Below are positions 26,374 through 37,081 of a stretch of 64,000 nucleotides of DNA, piece by piece; position 1 is the first letter of the stretch; every line of letters begins with the position of its first letter. The stretch is taken from NCBI GenBank assembly GCA_963792175.1, contig CAWBVG010000050.1:1-64000 (forward strand). The letters run 5' to 3'. Both the position numbers and the translations under genes were made by a program. Origin of the DNA: CAWBVG01 sp963792175. Its GTDB lineage: Bacteria; Acidobacteriota; Vicinamibacteria; Vicinamibacterales; CAVVIG01. The notes under the pieces are model-generated. The model saw only the letters and a program-made list of their open reading frames with translations, had not been told where the DNA came from and did no database searches.

Positions 26374-27642
26374 TCAATGCGTGTGATCGCTGCGAAGAGC
26401 GAGCACAATCGCCATCGCGATCAAGCCGACCGCCGACAGTGACAGCAAGCCGCCGGTGTAGCTGCCCGTCATATCCTTGATGCTGCCCATGGCGTACGGC
26501 CCGGCGAAGCCGGCCAGGTTGCCAATCGAATTGATCAGCGCAATCCCGCCGGCCGCCGCCGCGCCCGACAGGAACGCGGCCGGAAACGTCCAGAAGACCG
26601 GCAGGCAGCCGAAGATCCCGAAGCCCGCCACCGACAACGCCACCATCTTCATCGTCGGGTCATCGAGCGCGGTGGAGATGCCGATTCCGGCGGACGCGAC
26701 AAACAGTGGAAACGCCAGGTGGAACCGGCGCTCCAGCTTGCGGTCCGAGCGGCGTCCCCAGAACACGATGCTGACGAGTCCCACGACATAGGGCAGCGCC
26801 GCCACCAGCCCGGCCTGCAAGTCCGAGACGCCGAACGCCTTCACGATCTGCGGCAGGAAGAAACTCAAGCCGTAGTTGGTCGCCACCGCGCCGAAATAGA
26901 CGAGGCTGAGCGCCAGGACCTTCGGGTTCAGCAGCGCCTCCCGCACGCTGTAGCGGCGCACCGTTTCCCGCTGCAGCCGCTCGTCCTCCAGGCGCGCCAC
27001 CAGCCACGCCCGTTCGTCCGGCTGCAGCCACGTCGCGTCGGCCGGCCGGTCGGTGAGATAGAAGAACACGACCACCGACAGGATCAGCGCCGGCGCGGCC
27101 TCGAGGACGAACAGCCATTGCCATCCCTTCAGGCCCAGGAACCCGTCGAGCGCCAGCAGCAAGCCTGACACCGGGGCCCCGATCACCGTGGACAGCGGAA
27201 TCGCCGCCATGAAGTAGCCGACGATCCGCGCCCGGTAGACCGCCGGAAACCACAACGTCAGGTAGAAGATGATGCCGGGGAAGAAGCCGGCCTCGGCGAT
27301 CCCCAGCAGCACCCGCACGACATAAAAACTGGTTTCGCCGCCGATGAACGCCATGCCGCCCGAGAGCACGCCCCAGGTAAACATGATCCGCGCGATCCAT
27401 TTCCGCGCCCCGACGCGTTCCAGGAACAGGTTCGACGGCACCTCGAACAGGAAGTAGGCGAGAAAGAAAATGCCCGCCCCGAAGCCGAACGCGGACGCGG
27501 AGAGACCCAGGTCCTTGTTCATCGTCAAGGCGGCGAAGCTGACGTTGACCCGGTCCAGATACGCCACGAAGTAGCACACGATCAGGAAAGGCACCAGGCG
27601 TGCCGACACCTTGGCGATCGTGCGTTGTTCCAACGGTTCCAT
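26374..27642 (-). CDS. MFS transporter of the anion:cation symporter (ACS) type
   Basis: 423 residues with twelve predicted helices. The start MEPLEQRTIAKVSARLVPFL and the following YLDRVNVSFAALTMNKDLGLS are typical of ACS-family permeases (tartrate, glucarate, phthalate or allantoate transporters). The loop between helices 2 and 3 has FEVPSNLFLERVGARKWIAR. I chose ATG 27642 over 27672 because family members start with this ExRTxxKVSxRL pattern. The substrate cannot be read from sequence; the gene stands alone and divergent from the Na+/H+ antiporter. Confidence 0.88.
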   Translation of the reverse strand: MEPLEQRTIAKVSARLVPFLIVCYFVAYLDRVNVSFAALTMNKDLGLSASAFGFGAGIFFLAYFLFEVPSNLFLERVGARKWIARIMFTWGVLSGGMAFIGGETSFYVVRVLLGIAEAGFFPGIIFYLTLWFPAVYRARIVGYFMAAIPLSTVIGAPVSGLLLALDGFLGLKGWQWLFVLEAAPALILSVVVFFYLTDRPADATWLQPDERAWLVARLEDERLQRETVRRYSVREALLNPKVLALSLVYFGAVATNYGLSFFLPQIVKAFGVSDLQAGLVAALPYVVGLVSIVFWGRRSDRKLERRFHLAFPLFVASAGIGISTALDDPTMKMVALSVAGFGIFGCLPVFWTFPAAFLSGAAAAGGIALINSIGNLAGFAGPYAMGSIKDMTGSYTGGLLSLSAVGLIAMAIVLALRSDHTH

Positions 27643-27754
27643 GCCTGTCGCTCCGGTGACGACTGTCTTCATGCGCGTTCCGTGTTAGGGTGCCGAGGAC
27701 CGGCCCGGCACGCGAGGTTGCGATTGTACTGGGGCCGGACGCGTCATCGATGAG

Positions 27755-29320
27755 ATGAAAGAACTCGAACTTCTGATTGGCCTCGTCCTCGCCGCCACGG
27801 TCCTGGCAGCCGTGGCGCGCCGCGTGGGCGCGCCGTATCCCGTGTTTCTGGCGCTTGGCGGCGCGATCCTCGCGTTCGTCCCAGGCGCGCCGTCGTTCAC
27901 CGTGCTGCCAGAGCTCGCGCTCGCGCTCTTTGTCGCGCCCGTTCTGCTCGATGCGGCGTATGACGCGTCGCCACGAGACCTCCGGGACAACTGGGTACCG
28001 GTCACCGGTCTGGTGGTCGTGGCCGTGGGCCTGACCACGATCGCCGTCGCGGTGGTGGCACGCGCGCTGATGCCGGCCATGCCATGGGCGCCGGCGATTG
28101 CGCTGGGCGCAATCGTCGCGCCACCCGACGCCGCGGCCGCCACCGCCGTGCTGCGGCAGCTGAGGCCGCCCCATCGCATTCTCACCATCCTCGAGGGCGA
28201 GAGTCTGCTGAATGACGCCAGCGCCCTGCTGATCTATCGCCTCGCGGTTGGAGCGGTGATTGCCGGGGGCTTCTCCATCGGCGCCGTGGCGCCGGCCTTC
28301 CTGTTTGCGGTCGTCGGCAGTGTCATTGTCGGTCCGGCGCTCGGGTGGCTGATGCTGCGCGTCAGCGATCGTGTACGGGACGTGCCGACGGCCGTCATCC
28401 TTCAGTTCGTCAGCACGTTCGGCGTCTGGATCCTGGCCGATCGCATCGGTCTGTCGGGCGTGCTCACCATGGTGTGCTTCGCCATCACCACGGCGCGAAC
28501 GGCACCCGAGCGCGTCCCCGCGCGCATTCGCATCCCGTCGTACGCCGTGTGGGACACGGTGGTCTTCCTGCTGAACGTCCTGGCGTTCATCTTCATCGGC
28601 TTGCAACTCCGTCCGATTGTGGAGAGCCTCGAGCCGGCGGCCCGCGGACGGTACTTCGCGATCGCCGCCGCGGTGCTGCTGACGGTCATCGTCGTCCGCA
28701 TGGCGTGGCACATGTCGTTCAATGCCGTCATCAGGTGGCGTGAACGCCAATTCGGCTTCCATCCACCGCGTCCGATGCTGCGTCCGTCGGTGGGCAGTGG
28801 CCTGGTCATCTCGTGGGCCGGCATGCGCGGCATCGTCTCGCTGGCGGCAGCCCTCGCGTTGCCTGTGGGTTTTCCGTTTCGCGACCTCATCGTGTTCACC
28901 GCGTTTTCGGTCGTGCTCGGCACCCTCGTGCTCCAGGGCCTGACCCTCGGGCCGCTCCTGCGCGCGCTCGATCTGCGTGACGACGACCCGGTCGGGCACG
29001 AGGTCGTGGCGGCGCGCGAACGCGCGCTGCGTGCCGGACTCGAACGGCTCGACGGTGACGGATCGCCGGTTGCCGACGCCGTCAGACAGGAATTCATCGC
29101 CCACCTGGGAGCGGTCGAGGCCAATCTGGAAGAAGGGGAGGCCCGGCGATTCGCGCATCGCGACATCCACATCTCGGCGGTCCAGGCGGCGCGCGAGGTG
29201 GTTCTCGCCATGCGCGCGAACGAAGAGATCGGAGACGATGCGTTTCACCAGCTGGAGGAAGAGCTCGACTGGATCGAAATGGCCAGCGGTTGGAAAGAGG
29301 ACAGCGAGCCTGAAGAGTAG
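27755..29320 (+). CDS. Na+/H+ antiporter of the CPA1 (NhaP/SLC9) family
   Basis: 521 residues. About twelve membrane helices occupy the first 400 residues. The ion-site motif is PPDAAAATAVLRQL (with the PPD Asp), then EGESLLNDASALLIY and the late AGMRGIVSLAAALALP, all diagnostic of CPA1 exchangers. A cytoplasmic tail of about 110 residues is acidic and helical, ending EDSEPEE. It exchanges Na+ or K+ for protons at the inner membrane. This is the second antiporter within 5 kb, but the two are not in one operon. Confidence 0.92.
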   Translation: MKELELLIGLVLAATVLAAVARRVGAPYPVFLALGGAILAFVPGAPSFTVLPELALALFVAPVLLDAAYDASPRDLRDNWVPVTGLVVVAVGLTTIAVAVVARALMPAMPWAPAIALGAIVAPPDAAAATAVLRQLRPPHRILTILEGESLLNDASALLIYRLAVGAVIAGGFSIGAVAPAFLFAVVGSVIVGPALGWLMLRVSDRVRDVPTAVILQFVSTFGVWILADRIGLSGVLTMVCFAITTARTAPERVPARIRIPSYAVWDTVVFLLNVLAFIFIGLQLRPIVESLEPAARGRYFAIAAAVLLTVIVVRMAWHMSFNAVIRWRERQFGFHPPRPMLRPSVGSGLVISWAGMRGIVSLAAALALPVGFPFRDLIVFTAFSVVLGTLVLQGLTLGPLLRALDLRDDDPVGHEVVAARERALRAGLERLDGDGSPVADAVRQEFIAHLGAVEANLEEGEARRFAHRDIHISAVQAAREVVLAMRANEEIGDDAFHQLEEELDWIEMASGWKEDSEPEE

Positions 29321-29327
29321 CCGCGCC

Positions 29328-30257
29328 TTACTGCGGCTGCTCGAGCAGGCTCGTGAACTGGAACGTGCTGATCGCCAGCCGGCACGACGGCCCCGGACCG
29401 GCAAACCGCGTCGCGTGCCAGGTCGACGGCGGCGCATACACGACGTCGCCTTCGTTCGACGTGAAGTCTCCGATGGTCTCGATGTTGTGGCGGATCTGTC
29501 CTTCGAGCACGATCCACCACTCGGCGGTTCCCACGTGGAAGTGTCCCTTGTCGTTCGGATCGTACGGCGGCAGGTTCTTCTCGTAGCCCCAGATCGCCTG
29601 CGCCCACATGTGGTCGTCCTGCACGACGTTCTGGCCGTTGAACTTCGGATCTTTCTCCGCGTCGAACAGGTTGAAATGCGGCTTGTTGTTTCCCGCGTAT
29701 GCGCCCGGCGTCACATTGAGTCCCACCTTCATCACGGTGAACCCTGGCATCTGGGCTGGTCGCGGATCGCTGACGGGATACAGCGTCTTGAAGTTCTGCT
29801 GATTCGCCGTCACCCACAAGGCCGGCGCCGTCCCGATGACTTCGGCCGAATACGCCGTTCTCCTGGGAATGTTGACGATCGATCCGCGGGTCGCGGCGAT
29901 CGGTTCGGCCTGTCCTTCCAGGACGAAGCGGACCTGTCCCTCCATCACGGCGTAGAACTCGCGCGTGTCGGGGTGCATCACGGTGGCGATCTTCGTTCCC
30001 GGAGCTCCCTGGTGGTACTCGGCGTGATAGTTCTCGTCGTTGACGACGACTTCCATCCAGGTCGCCTGACCCTTGTGCCGCGCCTTCAAATCGGGAAGCT
30101 TGATGTGCGGCTTGTTCGTGCCGTACTGCCCGGGCTTGGCTTTCGCGACCCACCACTGCCGCGGAGCGGACGTGCCGCCGCGCTGCTGGGCTTGCACGGT
30201 CACCATGGCGGCACCCAGACACGCCGCGACCGTCACTGCCCTGTGCAAGCGTTTCAT
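29328..30257 (-). CDS. Secreted bicupin protein
   Basis: 309 residues. ATG 30257 follows AGGAG. Signal peptide VTVAACLGAAMVTVQAQ, then QRGGTSAP. Two cupin halves: the first with HPDTREFYAVMEGQVRFVLEG, the second with HFHVGTAEWWIVLEGQIRHN and APPSTWHATRF. His and Glu residues in the second half could bind a metal; the first retains fewer ligands. Enzymatic activity is unknown. It is convergent with the Na+/H+ antiporter, eight bases apart. Confidence 0.8.
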   Translation of the reverse strand: MKRLHRAVTVAACLGAAMVTVQAQQRGGTSAPRQWWVAKAKPGQYGTNKPHIKLPDLKARHKGQATWMEVVVNDENYHAEYHQGAPGTKIATVMHPDTREFYAVMEGQVRFVLEGQAEPIAATRGSIVNIPRRTAYSAEVIGTAPALWVTANQQNFKTLYPVSDPRPAQMPGFTVMKVGLNVTPGAYAGNNKPHFNLFDAEKDPKFNGQNVVQDDHMWAQAIWGYEKNLPPYDPNDKGHFHVGTAEWWIVLEGQIRHNIETIGDFTSNEGDVVYAPPSTWHATRFAGPGPSCRLAISTFQFTSLLEQPQ

Positions 30258-30397
30258 AGCTGCTCCTGTTCGAAGGTTCACGTTGAGGTGGCACAGCCTA
30301 CCTCGCGGTCCGGCCGCCGACAAGGACTACTCTTGAAACACGCCTTTCAGTCACACTAAAGCAGACCTGAATCTGCTGCGGCTGCCTGGAGCGAGAA

Positions 30398-31939
30398 ATG
30401 TCGAAGGCTGACTCCGCTGGTTCCAAAACTCCCGACCTGACCCTTGGGGTCGCCGTCGATTCGCTGACGGACGGCGGCACACTGCTTGGTCATGTCGGCG
30501 ACGACGACGTGGTGCTGGCGCGGGCCGACGGTCGAGTCTTCGCCGTCGGCGCCCATTGCACGCACTATCACGGCCCGCTCGCCCAAGGCCTGGTCGTCGG
30601 CGACACTGTGCGCTGTCCGTGGCATCACGCGTGCTTCAGCCTTGAAACCGGCGAGGCGTTGCGCGCGCCTGCGCTGGATCCCATCGCCTGTTGGCGTGTG
30701 GAACGCCGCGGCGATCGCGTGTTCGTGCGGGAGAAAATGCCGGAGCCGCCGCGGGCGTCGCCTGAACCGGCTGCGTCAGGCGAGCCCCCTTCGTCGGTGG
30801 TGATCGTCGGCGGCGGCGCCGCGGGCCTGGCGGCTGCGGATATGCTGCGACGCGAGCGCTACGAAGGTCCGATCGTCATGGTCAGCGCTGACGAGGATCC
30901 GCCGGTCGATCGTCCGAACCTCTCCAAGGACTACCTGGCCGGTGAAGCGCAGGACGACTGGATTCCGCTGTGGCCGGCGGAGACGTACGCCCAGCGGCAC
31001 GTCGATCTGCTGCTGCGAACGCGCGCGTCCTCAATTGATCCCGACAGCCGGACGGTTCTGCTCGAGAACGGCTCGCGACGCGAGTTCGGCGCGCTGCTCA
31101 TCGCCACCGGCGCCGATCCAGTACGGCTCCAGATCCCAGGCGCCGACAGCATGCCGGTGTTCTACCTCCGATCGTTCAGCGACAGCCGCGCCATTGTCGA
31201 GCGCGCCCGGACGGCGAAACATGCCGTCGTCGTCGGCGCCAGCTTCATCGGCCTGGAGGTGTCGGCCGCGCTCCGGACGCGCGGCCTCGCCGTGGATGTC
31301 GTGGCGCCGGATCGGGTCCCGCTCGAGCGGGTCATGGGCCCCGAAGTCGGACGGTTCGTTCAATCGATTCACGAATCGCACGGTGTCGTGTTTCACCTGG
31401 GCGAGACGGTGACATCGATCGCCGGGCGCACCGTGACACTCAGCGGCGGTGGGACGGTCGATGCCGATTTCCTGGTGATCGGTGTGGGTGTCAGGCCGGC
31501 GACGGCGATCGCGGAGCGCGCTGGCCTCGCCCTCGATCGCGGCATCGCCGTGAATGAGTTCCTCGAAACCAGCCGGCCGGGGATCTTCGCCGCGGGCGAC
31601 GTCGCCCGGTGGCCCGATCCCCACACCGGCGAGCGCATTCGCGTCGAGCACTGGGTCGTCGCCGAGCGTCAGGGGCAGGTGGCCGCGCGCAACATGCTGG
31701 GACGCCGAGAGCGGTTCGACGCCGTTCCGTTTTTCTGGAGCCAGCACTACGACGTCACGATCAGATACGTCGGGCATGCCGAGCAGTGGGACAGCGTGAC
31801 GATCGACGGTTCGCTCGACGCGCGGGATGCGGCCGTCAGCTTCATGCGTGCCGGCAGGAAGCTGGCGGTCGCGACCGTGTCACGCGATCGAGAGAGCCTT
31901 CTGGCCGAAGTGGAACTGGAGCAGGCGACCGCCCGGTAG
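30398..31939 (+). CDS. Rieske-domain FAD/NAD(P) oxidoreductase (AIF-like reductase)
   Basis: 513 residues after a GGAG ribosome site. The N-terminal Rieske [2Fe-2S] domain (about 10-110) has ligands CTH and CPWHH. A class I pyridine-nucleotide-disulfide-type reductase follows, with FAD motif VGGGAAGLAA (about 132), NAD motif VVVGASFIGLEV (about 275) and FAD-binding GIFAAGDVARW (about 400). Related proteins transfer electrons from NADH to ferredoxins, dioxygenases or quinones. The fused Rieske domain matches the animal AIFL layout. No dioxygenase subunits are nearby, so the partner is unknown. Confidence 0.9.
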   Translation: MSKADSAGSKTPDLTLGVAVDSLTDGGTLLGHVGDDDVVLARADGRVFAVGAHCTHYHGPLAQGLVVGDTVRCPWHHACFSLETGEALRAPALDPIACWRVERRGDRVFVREKMPEPPRASPEPAASGEPPSSVVIVGGGAAGLAAADMLRRERYEGPIVMVSADEDPPVDRPNLSKDYLAGEAQDDWIPLWPAETYAQRHVDLLLRTRASSIDPDSRTVLLENGSRREFGALLIATGADPVRLQIPGADSMPVFYLRSFSDSRAIVERARTAKHAVVVGASFIGLEVSAALRTRGLAVDVVAPDRVPLERVMGPEVGRFVQSIHESHGVVFHLGETVTSIAGRTVTLSGGGTVDADFLVIGVGVRPATAIAERAGLALDRGIAVNEFLETSRPGIFAAGDVARWPDPHTGERIRVEHWVVAERQGQVAARNMLGRRERFDAVPFFWSQHYDVTIRYVGHAEQWDSVTIDGSLDARDAAVSFMRAGRKLAVATVSRDRESLLAEVELEQATAR

Positions 31940-31965
31940 TCGCCGCATCCTGGAGTGGACGCGAC

Positions 31966-32664
31966 GTGATCGTCCGACGTGTTGGTGCCGGCGCCGAGTT
32001 GATGACCCAACCCGATCACGCGCAGCTCGCGCGAACGATCATGGACCACTGTGTCCCTCTGCGGGCTCGTCCGCGGCGCGGCGCCATCCTGCATGCGATC
32101 GCCGAACATGACAACGGGTGGGCGGAGGAGGACGCAGCGCCCACCATCGATACGGTTACGGGGAATGTCGCGGATTTCATCACCGTCCCTTTGCGCGTGC
32201 GCCACGCTGTGTGGCCGCGAGGGATCGCGCGGCTGGCCGACGACCCATGGGCCGCGGCCCTGGTGGCCCAGCACGCGCTGACAGTCTACGACCGCTTTCG
32301 CGGTGACGACGCGTGGCGATCGTTCTTTGCCGCGATGGAAGAGGCCCGAGACACGTTGCTGCGAGCCAGCGGCAGGCCTCTCGACGATCTCGCGGAAGAC
32401 TACCCCTTCCTGCGGCTCGGCGATTTGATCTCGCTCGCCTTCTGTACGGGCTCGACCGACGTGCAGCGTTTCGGCGGATGGACCGTCCAGCTGTCCGGCA
32501 CGCGCGTGGCCGTGACGCCAGACCCATTTGGCGGGGCCACCATTCCCATGGCCATTTCGGCGAGGATGATTCACCAGCACTCGTTCGGCTCGGAAGCCGA
32601 ACTGCATGACGCGTTGAGACACGCGTCGTCAACGGTCCTGCGGGGAGAGGTTGCCGGGTCGTGA
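31966..32664 (+). CDS. DUF3891 family protein
   Basis: 232 residues from GTG 31966 (ribosome site GGAG about ten bases upstream), 26 bases after the oxidoreductase stop, so probably cotranscribed. The N-terminus MIVRRVGAGAELMTQPDHAQ and the HAIAEHDNGWAEED segment with adjacent His/Asp residues are typical of DUF3891, which looks like an HD-domain-like helical protein. Function unknown. Its 3' end overlaps the convergent DUF4126 gene by 36 bases. Confidence 0.75.
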   Translation: MIVRRVGAGAELMTQPDHAQLARTIMDHCVPLRARPRRGAILHAIAEHDNGWAEEDAAPTIDTVTGNVADFITVPLRVRHAVWPRGIARLADDPWAAALVAQHALTVYDRFRGDDAWRSFFAAMEEARDTLLRASGRPLDDLAEDYPFLRLGDLISLAFCTGSTDVQRFGGWTVQLSGTRVAVTPDPFGGATIPMAISARMIHQHSFGSEAELHDALRHASSTVLRGEVAGS

Positions 32665-33243
32665 CTCGAGCGTCCTTCTCGAGAACCAGCGCCGCACCGT
32701 CCGGATGATGGCGGCGGCAAAGACGATGATCAGACCGATCAGCGCCGCCGCCACCACGAGGGCTACGATCGGGTGTCGCAGTGTGAGGAAGCCCAGACCG
32801 ACGACGAAGAGATCCTCTCCGAAGCTGAGGAACCAGTTCGAGAACGGTTCAGGGCTCGCATTCACGACGGCGCGCGTGCTGGTCTTGGTCAAATGGCTGC
32901 CAGCCGCCACCGTTCCACCGAGCAGCGCCACCAGCCCTTCAACGGCCGGCGAGGCGTTGCCGAGAGTTGCGACAGCGATCAGCGCACCACCGACAGGGCG
33001 TATAGCGGTATGGACCAGGTCCCAAACTGTGTCGACGTAGGGGATCTTGTCGGCGAAGAACTCCACGACGTACATGACAATCGCGACGCCGATCACGATG
33101 CTGTTGTCGAACACGCGAAACTGAGGAGGAAGCTCGACCCAGCCGTAGCGCGCGGCGAGCCCCAGGATGGCCACCGTTGCGTAGAGGTTCACGCCCGCCG
33201 CGAAGGAGAATCCGAGCGTCCGGCCCAGCGTCACCAGATCCAT
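32629..33243 (-). CDS. DUF4126 family membrane protein
   Basis: 204 residues with four or five membrane helices. The N-terminus (LGFSFAAGVNLYATVAILGL) and central PYVDTVWDLVHTAIRPVGGA are DUF4126 hallmarks. The C-terminus is Arg-rich and cytoplasmic. ATG 33243 is used because the hydrophobic, conserved part begins there; longer in-frame sequence upstream is not protein-like. Function unknown. Confidence 0.78.
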   Translation of the reverse strand: MDLVTLGRTLGFSFAAGVNLYATVAILGLAARYGWVELPPQFRVFDNSIVIGVAIVMYVVEFFADKIPYVDTVWDLVHTAIRPVGGALIAVATLGNASPAVEGLVALLGGTVAAGSHLTKTSTRAVVNASPEPFSNWFLSFGEDLFVVGLGFLTLRHPIVALVVAAALIGLIIVFAAAIIRTVRRWFSRRTLESRPGNLSPQDR

Positions 33244-33293
33244 TGAACCGCCTCCAACGGCATCATAGATTGACTCCGCACGGCATCGAGACG

Positions 33294-33690
33294 ATGAGCG
33301 ACAACCAGACCTCACGGGCTGGGCGGCACGTCGACGGCGGTTCTCCGCGCCGTCATCGCGGCGTTGGCCGCGAGCGCGGCCGCGTGCGGCCTTCAGGGCG
33401 GCACCATCAACCTGCCGAAGCGGATGCCGACCGCGTCCCTGTATTCGTTCGGGGTCGTCGCCTGCGCCGTAGCGGTGGCGGTGGACGCGGGCTGCCCGAA
33501 GCCGATTCCCAACGCGATCATCTCCATCCACACCAGCGGCGGCTACGCCCCGAAGACCGCTGACGCCAACGGCTACGCGCGTTTCGCCTCGTCCCTGTCG
33601 GTCAGCGATGTGAAGATTGAAGCGCCGGGATTCGTGACCGCCGCGGTCGGCATCGAGCCCCCGAAGCTTGACGGCAAGACTCTCTCGTTG

Positions 33691-33711
<21 letters not shown>
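33294..33711 (+). CDS. Putative lipoprotein with a carboxypeptidase-regulatory-like fold
   Basis: About 139 residues. The hydrophobic AVIAALAASAAAC looks like a lipoprotein signal ending in Cys. The mature part has CPKPIPNAIISIHTSGGY, ADANGYARFASSLSV and VSDVKIEAPGFVTAAVG, the order of strands in carboxypeptidase-regulatory-like (CarboxypepD_reg) beta-sandwiches. The signal is in a different frame from ATG 33294, so an indel between 33315 and 33330 is likely; the start is uncertain. It overlaps the end of the convergent kinase gene. Confidence 0.5.
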
Positions 33712-36029
<2,318 letters not shown>

Positions 36030-36169
36030 GCGCGGGCCCAGGAGCACCCAAGCCGGCATGCTAGCACGAGGGCGGCGACTCGATTCCTCCGCGGACGCTG
36101 GCGACATGAGCAGCTGACGGGAGGAGACGAGCGTAGCCTTTTTGGACAGGTGTCAGATTGTCGCTGGCA

Positions 36170-37027
36170 TCAACGAGTCTCGATGAACAGCTGACGCTCC
36201 GGGCCGTTGAACGTGACCCGCGCGAAGAGATGGAGCGGGAGTAATCCGTCCAGAGGCGTCGCGTCACAATCGCGCCCCACGATCACCGCCGCGACGTCCA
36301 TCAGCACGGTTGACCCAAGCCGAAACGCACGCACGACCGCGCGTCGCGCTTCCCGTGTGCCGGTCAGGCCGGTCAGCTCAACCGATTCATTCGCGAAGCT
36401 CGTGCCCGGAGGAATCGATCCGCCGTGTTGAAACAGCACCAGCGTCTCGGCGCCGGAGTCAGGAACGAAGCGAAGCATGCGCTGGTCTTGCGGGACGCGC
36501 GCCACAAACCGATCGTCTTGCGACTCGAGCTCCAAGACCGTCGCGTGCGCCGGAACGATGGCGGCCGCGTCGTGCCAGACGATCCGCCGCTCGCCATAGT
36601 CGATGGTGTAGCGGAGCGCGCCGAGCACATCCTGTCCGATGACCCCCTGCACTGTTCGGCCGCTTGTCGCGAGGTCGGGCAGAGCGAAGGCGTCCGGCGA
36701 CGCGACCGTCATCAGGAGGTCGTCCGCGAACACCCCACCCACGGCGAGGTGTTCGATTCTGACCACCAACGCGTCCCGCCGTCCGGAAGCGGACATCAGC
36801 GTGGTCTTCGCGACGGCTTTCGCACCCAGCGTCGAGGCCAGCTGCTCCGAGATGACGGATCCGTTCGATCCGGTGTCCAGCATGAACGACACCGGTCCGA
36901 CGCCGTTGACGATCGCAGGAACGATGATGGCTCCCTGGCCCGTCAAATGAAATGGCAGCGGCACCGGTGGCGAGGCTGCGGCAAAGCTATGAATAAGGAG
37001 AAGGGCCAGGCCGTCGATGACTCCCAT
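36170..37027 (-). CDS. Secreted retropepsin-like aspartyl protease
   Basis: 286 residues. Signal peptide LALLLIHSFAAASPP. Two aspartyl-protease half-repeats: the first has FMLDTGSNGSVISE followed by GVIGQDVLGALRYTIDY; the second has FVPDSGAETLVLF. The DTG and DSG positions match single-chain duplicated retropepsin-type folds (PF13650-like), so both catalytic Asp residues are present in one chain. Probably periplasmic. Divergent from the winged-helix/propeller gene, with 54 bases between starts. Confidence 0.8.
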   Translation of the reverse strand: MGVIDGLALLLIHSFAAASPPVPLPFHLTGQGAIIVPAIVNGVGPVSFMLDTGSNGSVISEQLASTLGAKAVAKTTLMSASGRRDALVVRIEHLAVGGVFADDLLMTVASPDAFALPDLATSGRTVQGVIGQDVLGALRYTIDYGERRIVWHDAAAIVPAHATVLELESQDDRFVARVPQDQRMLRFVPDSGAETLVLFQHGGSIPPGTSFANESVELTGLTGTREARRAVVRAFRLGSTVLMDVAAVIVGRDCDATPLDGLLPLHLFARVTFNGPERQLFIETR

Positions 37028-37081
37028 GCCGCGCACTGTGCGCCGTGCGGGCCTCCGGCGTCGTGATGGCCTCGTGATGGA

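Noticed and set aside
26660..29437. 925-residue - strand open frame
   Set aside because: It crosses two genes with clear MFS and Na+/H+ antiporter motifs and is rich in Arg, Asp, His and Gly, as expected for an antisense frame in GC-rich DNA.
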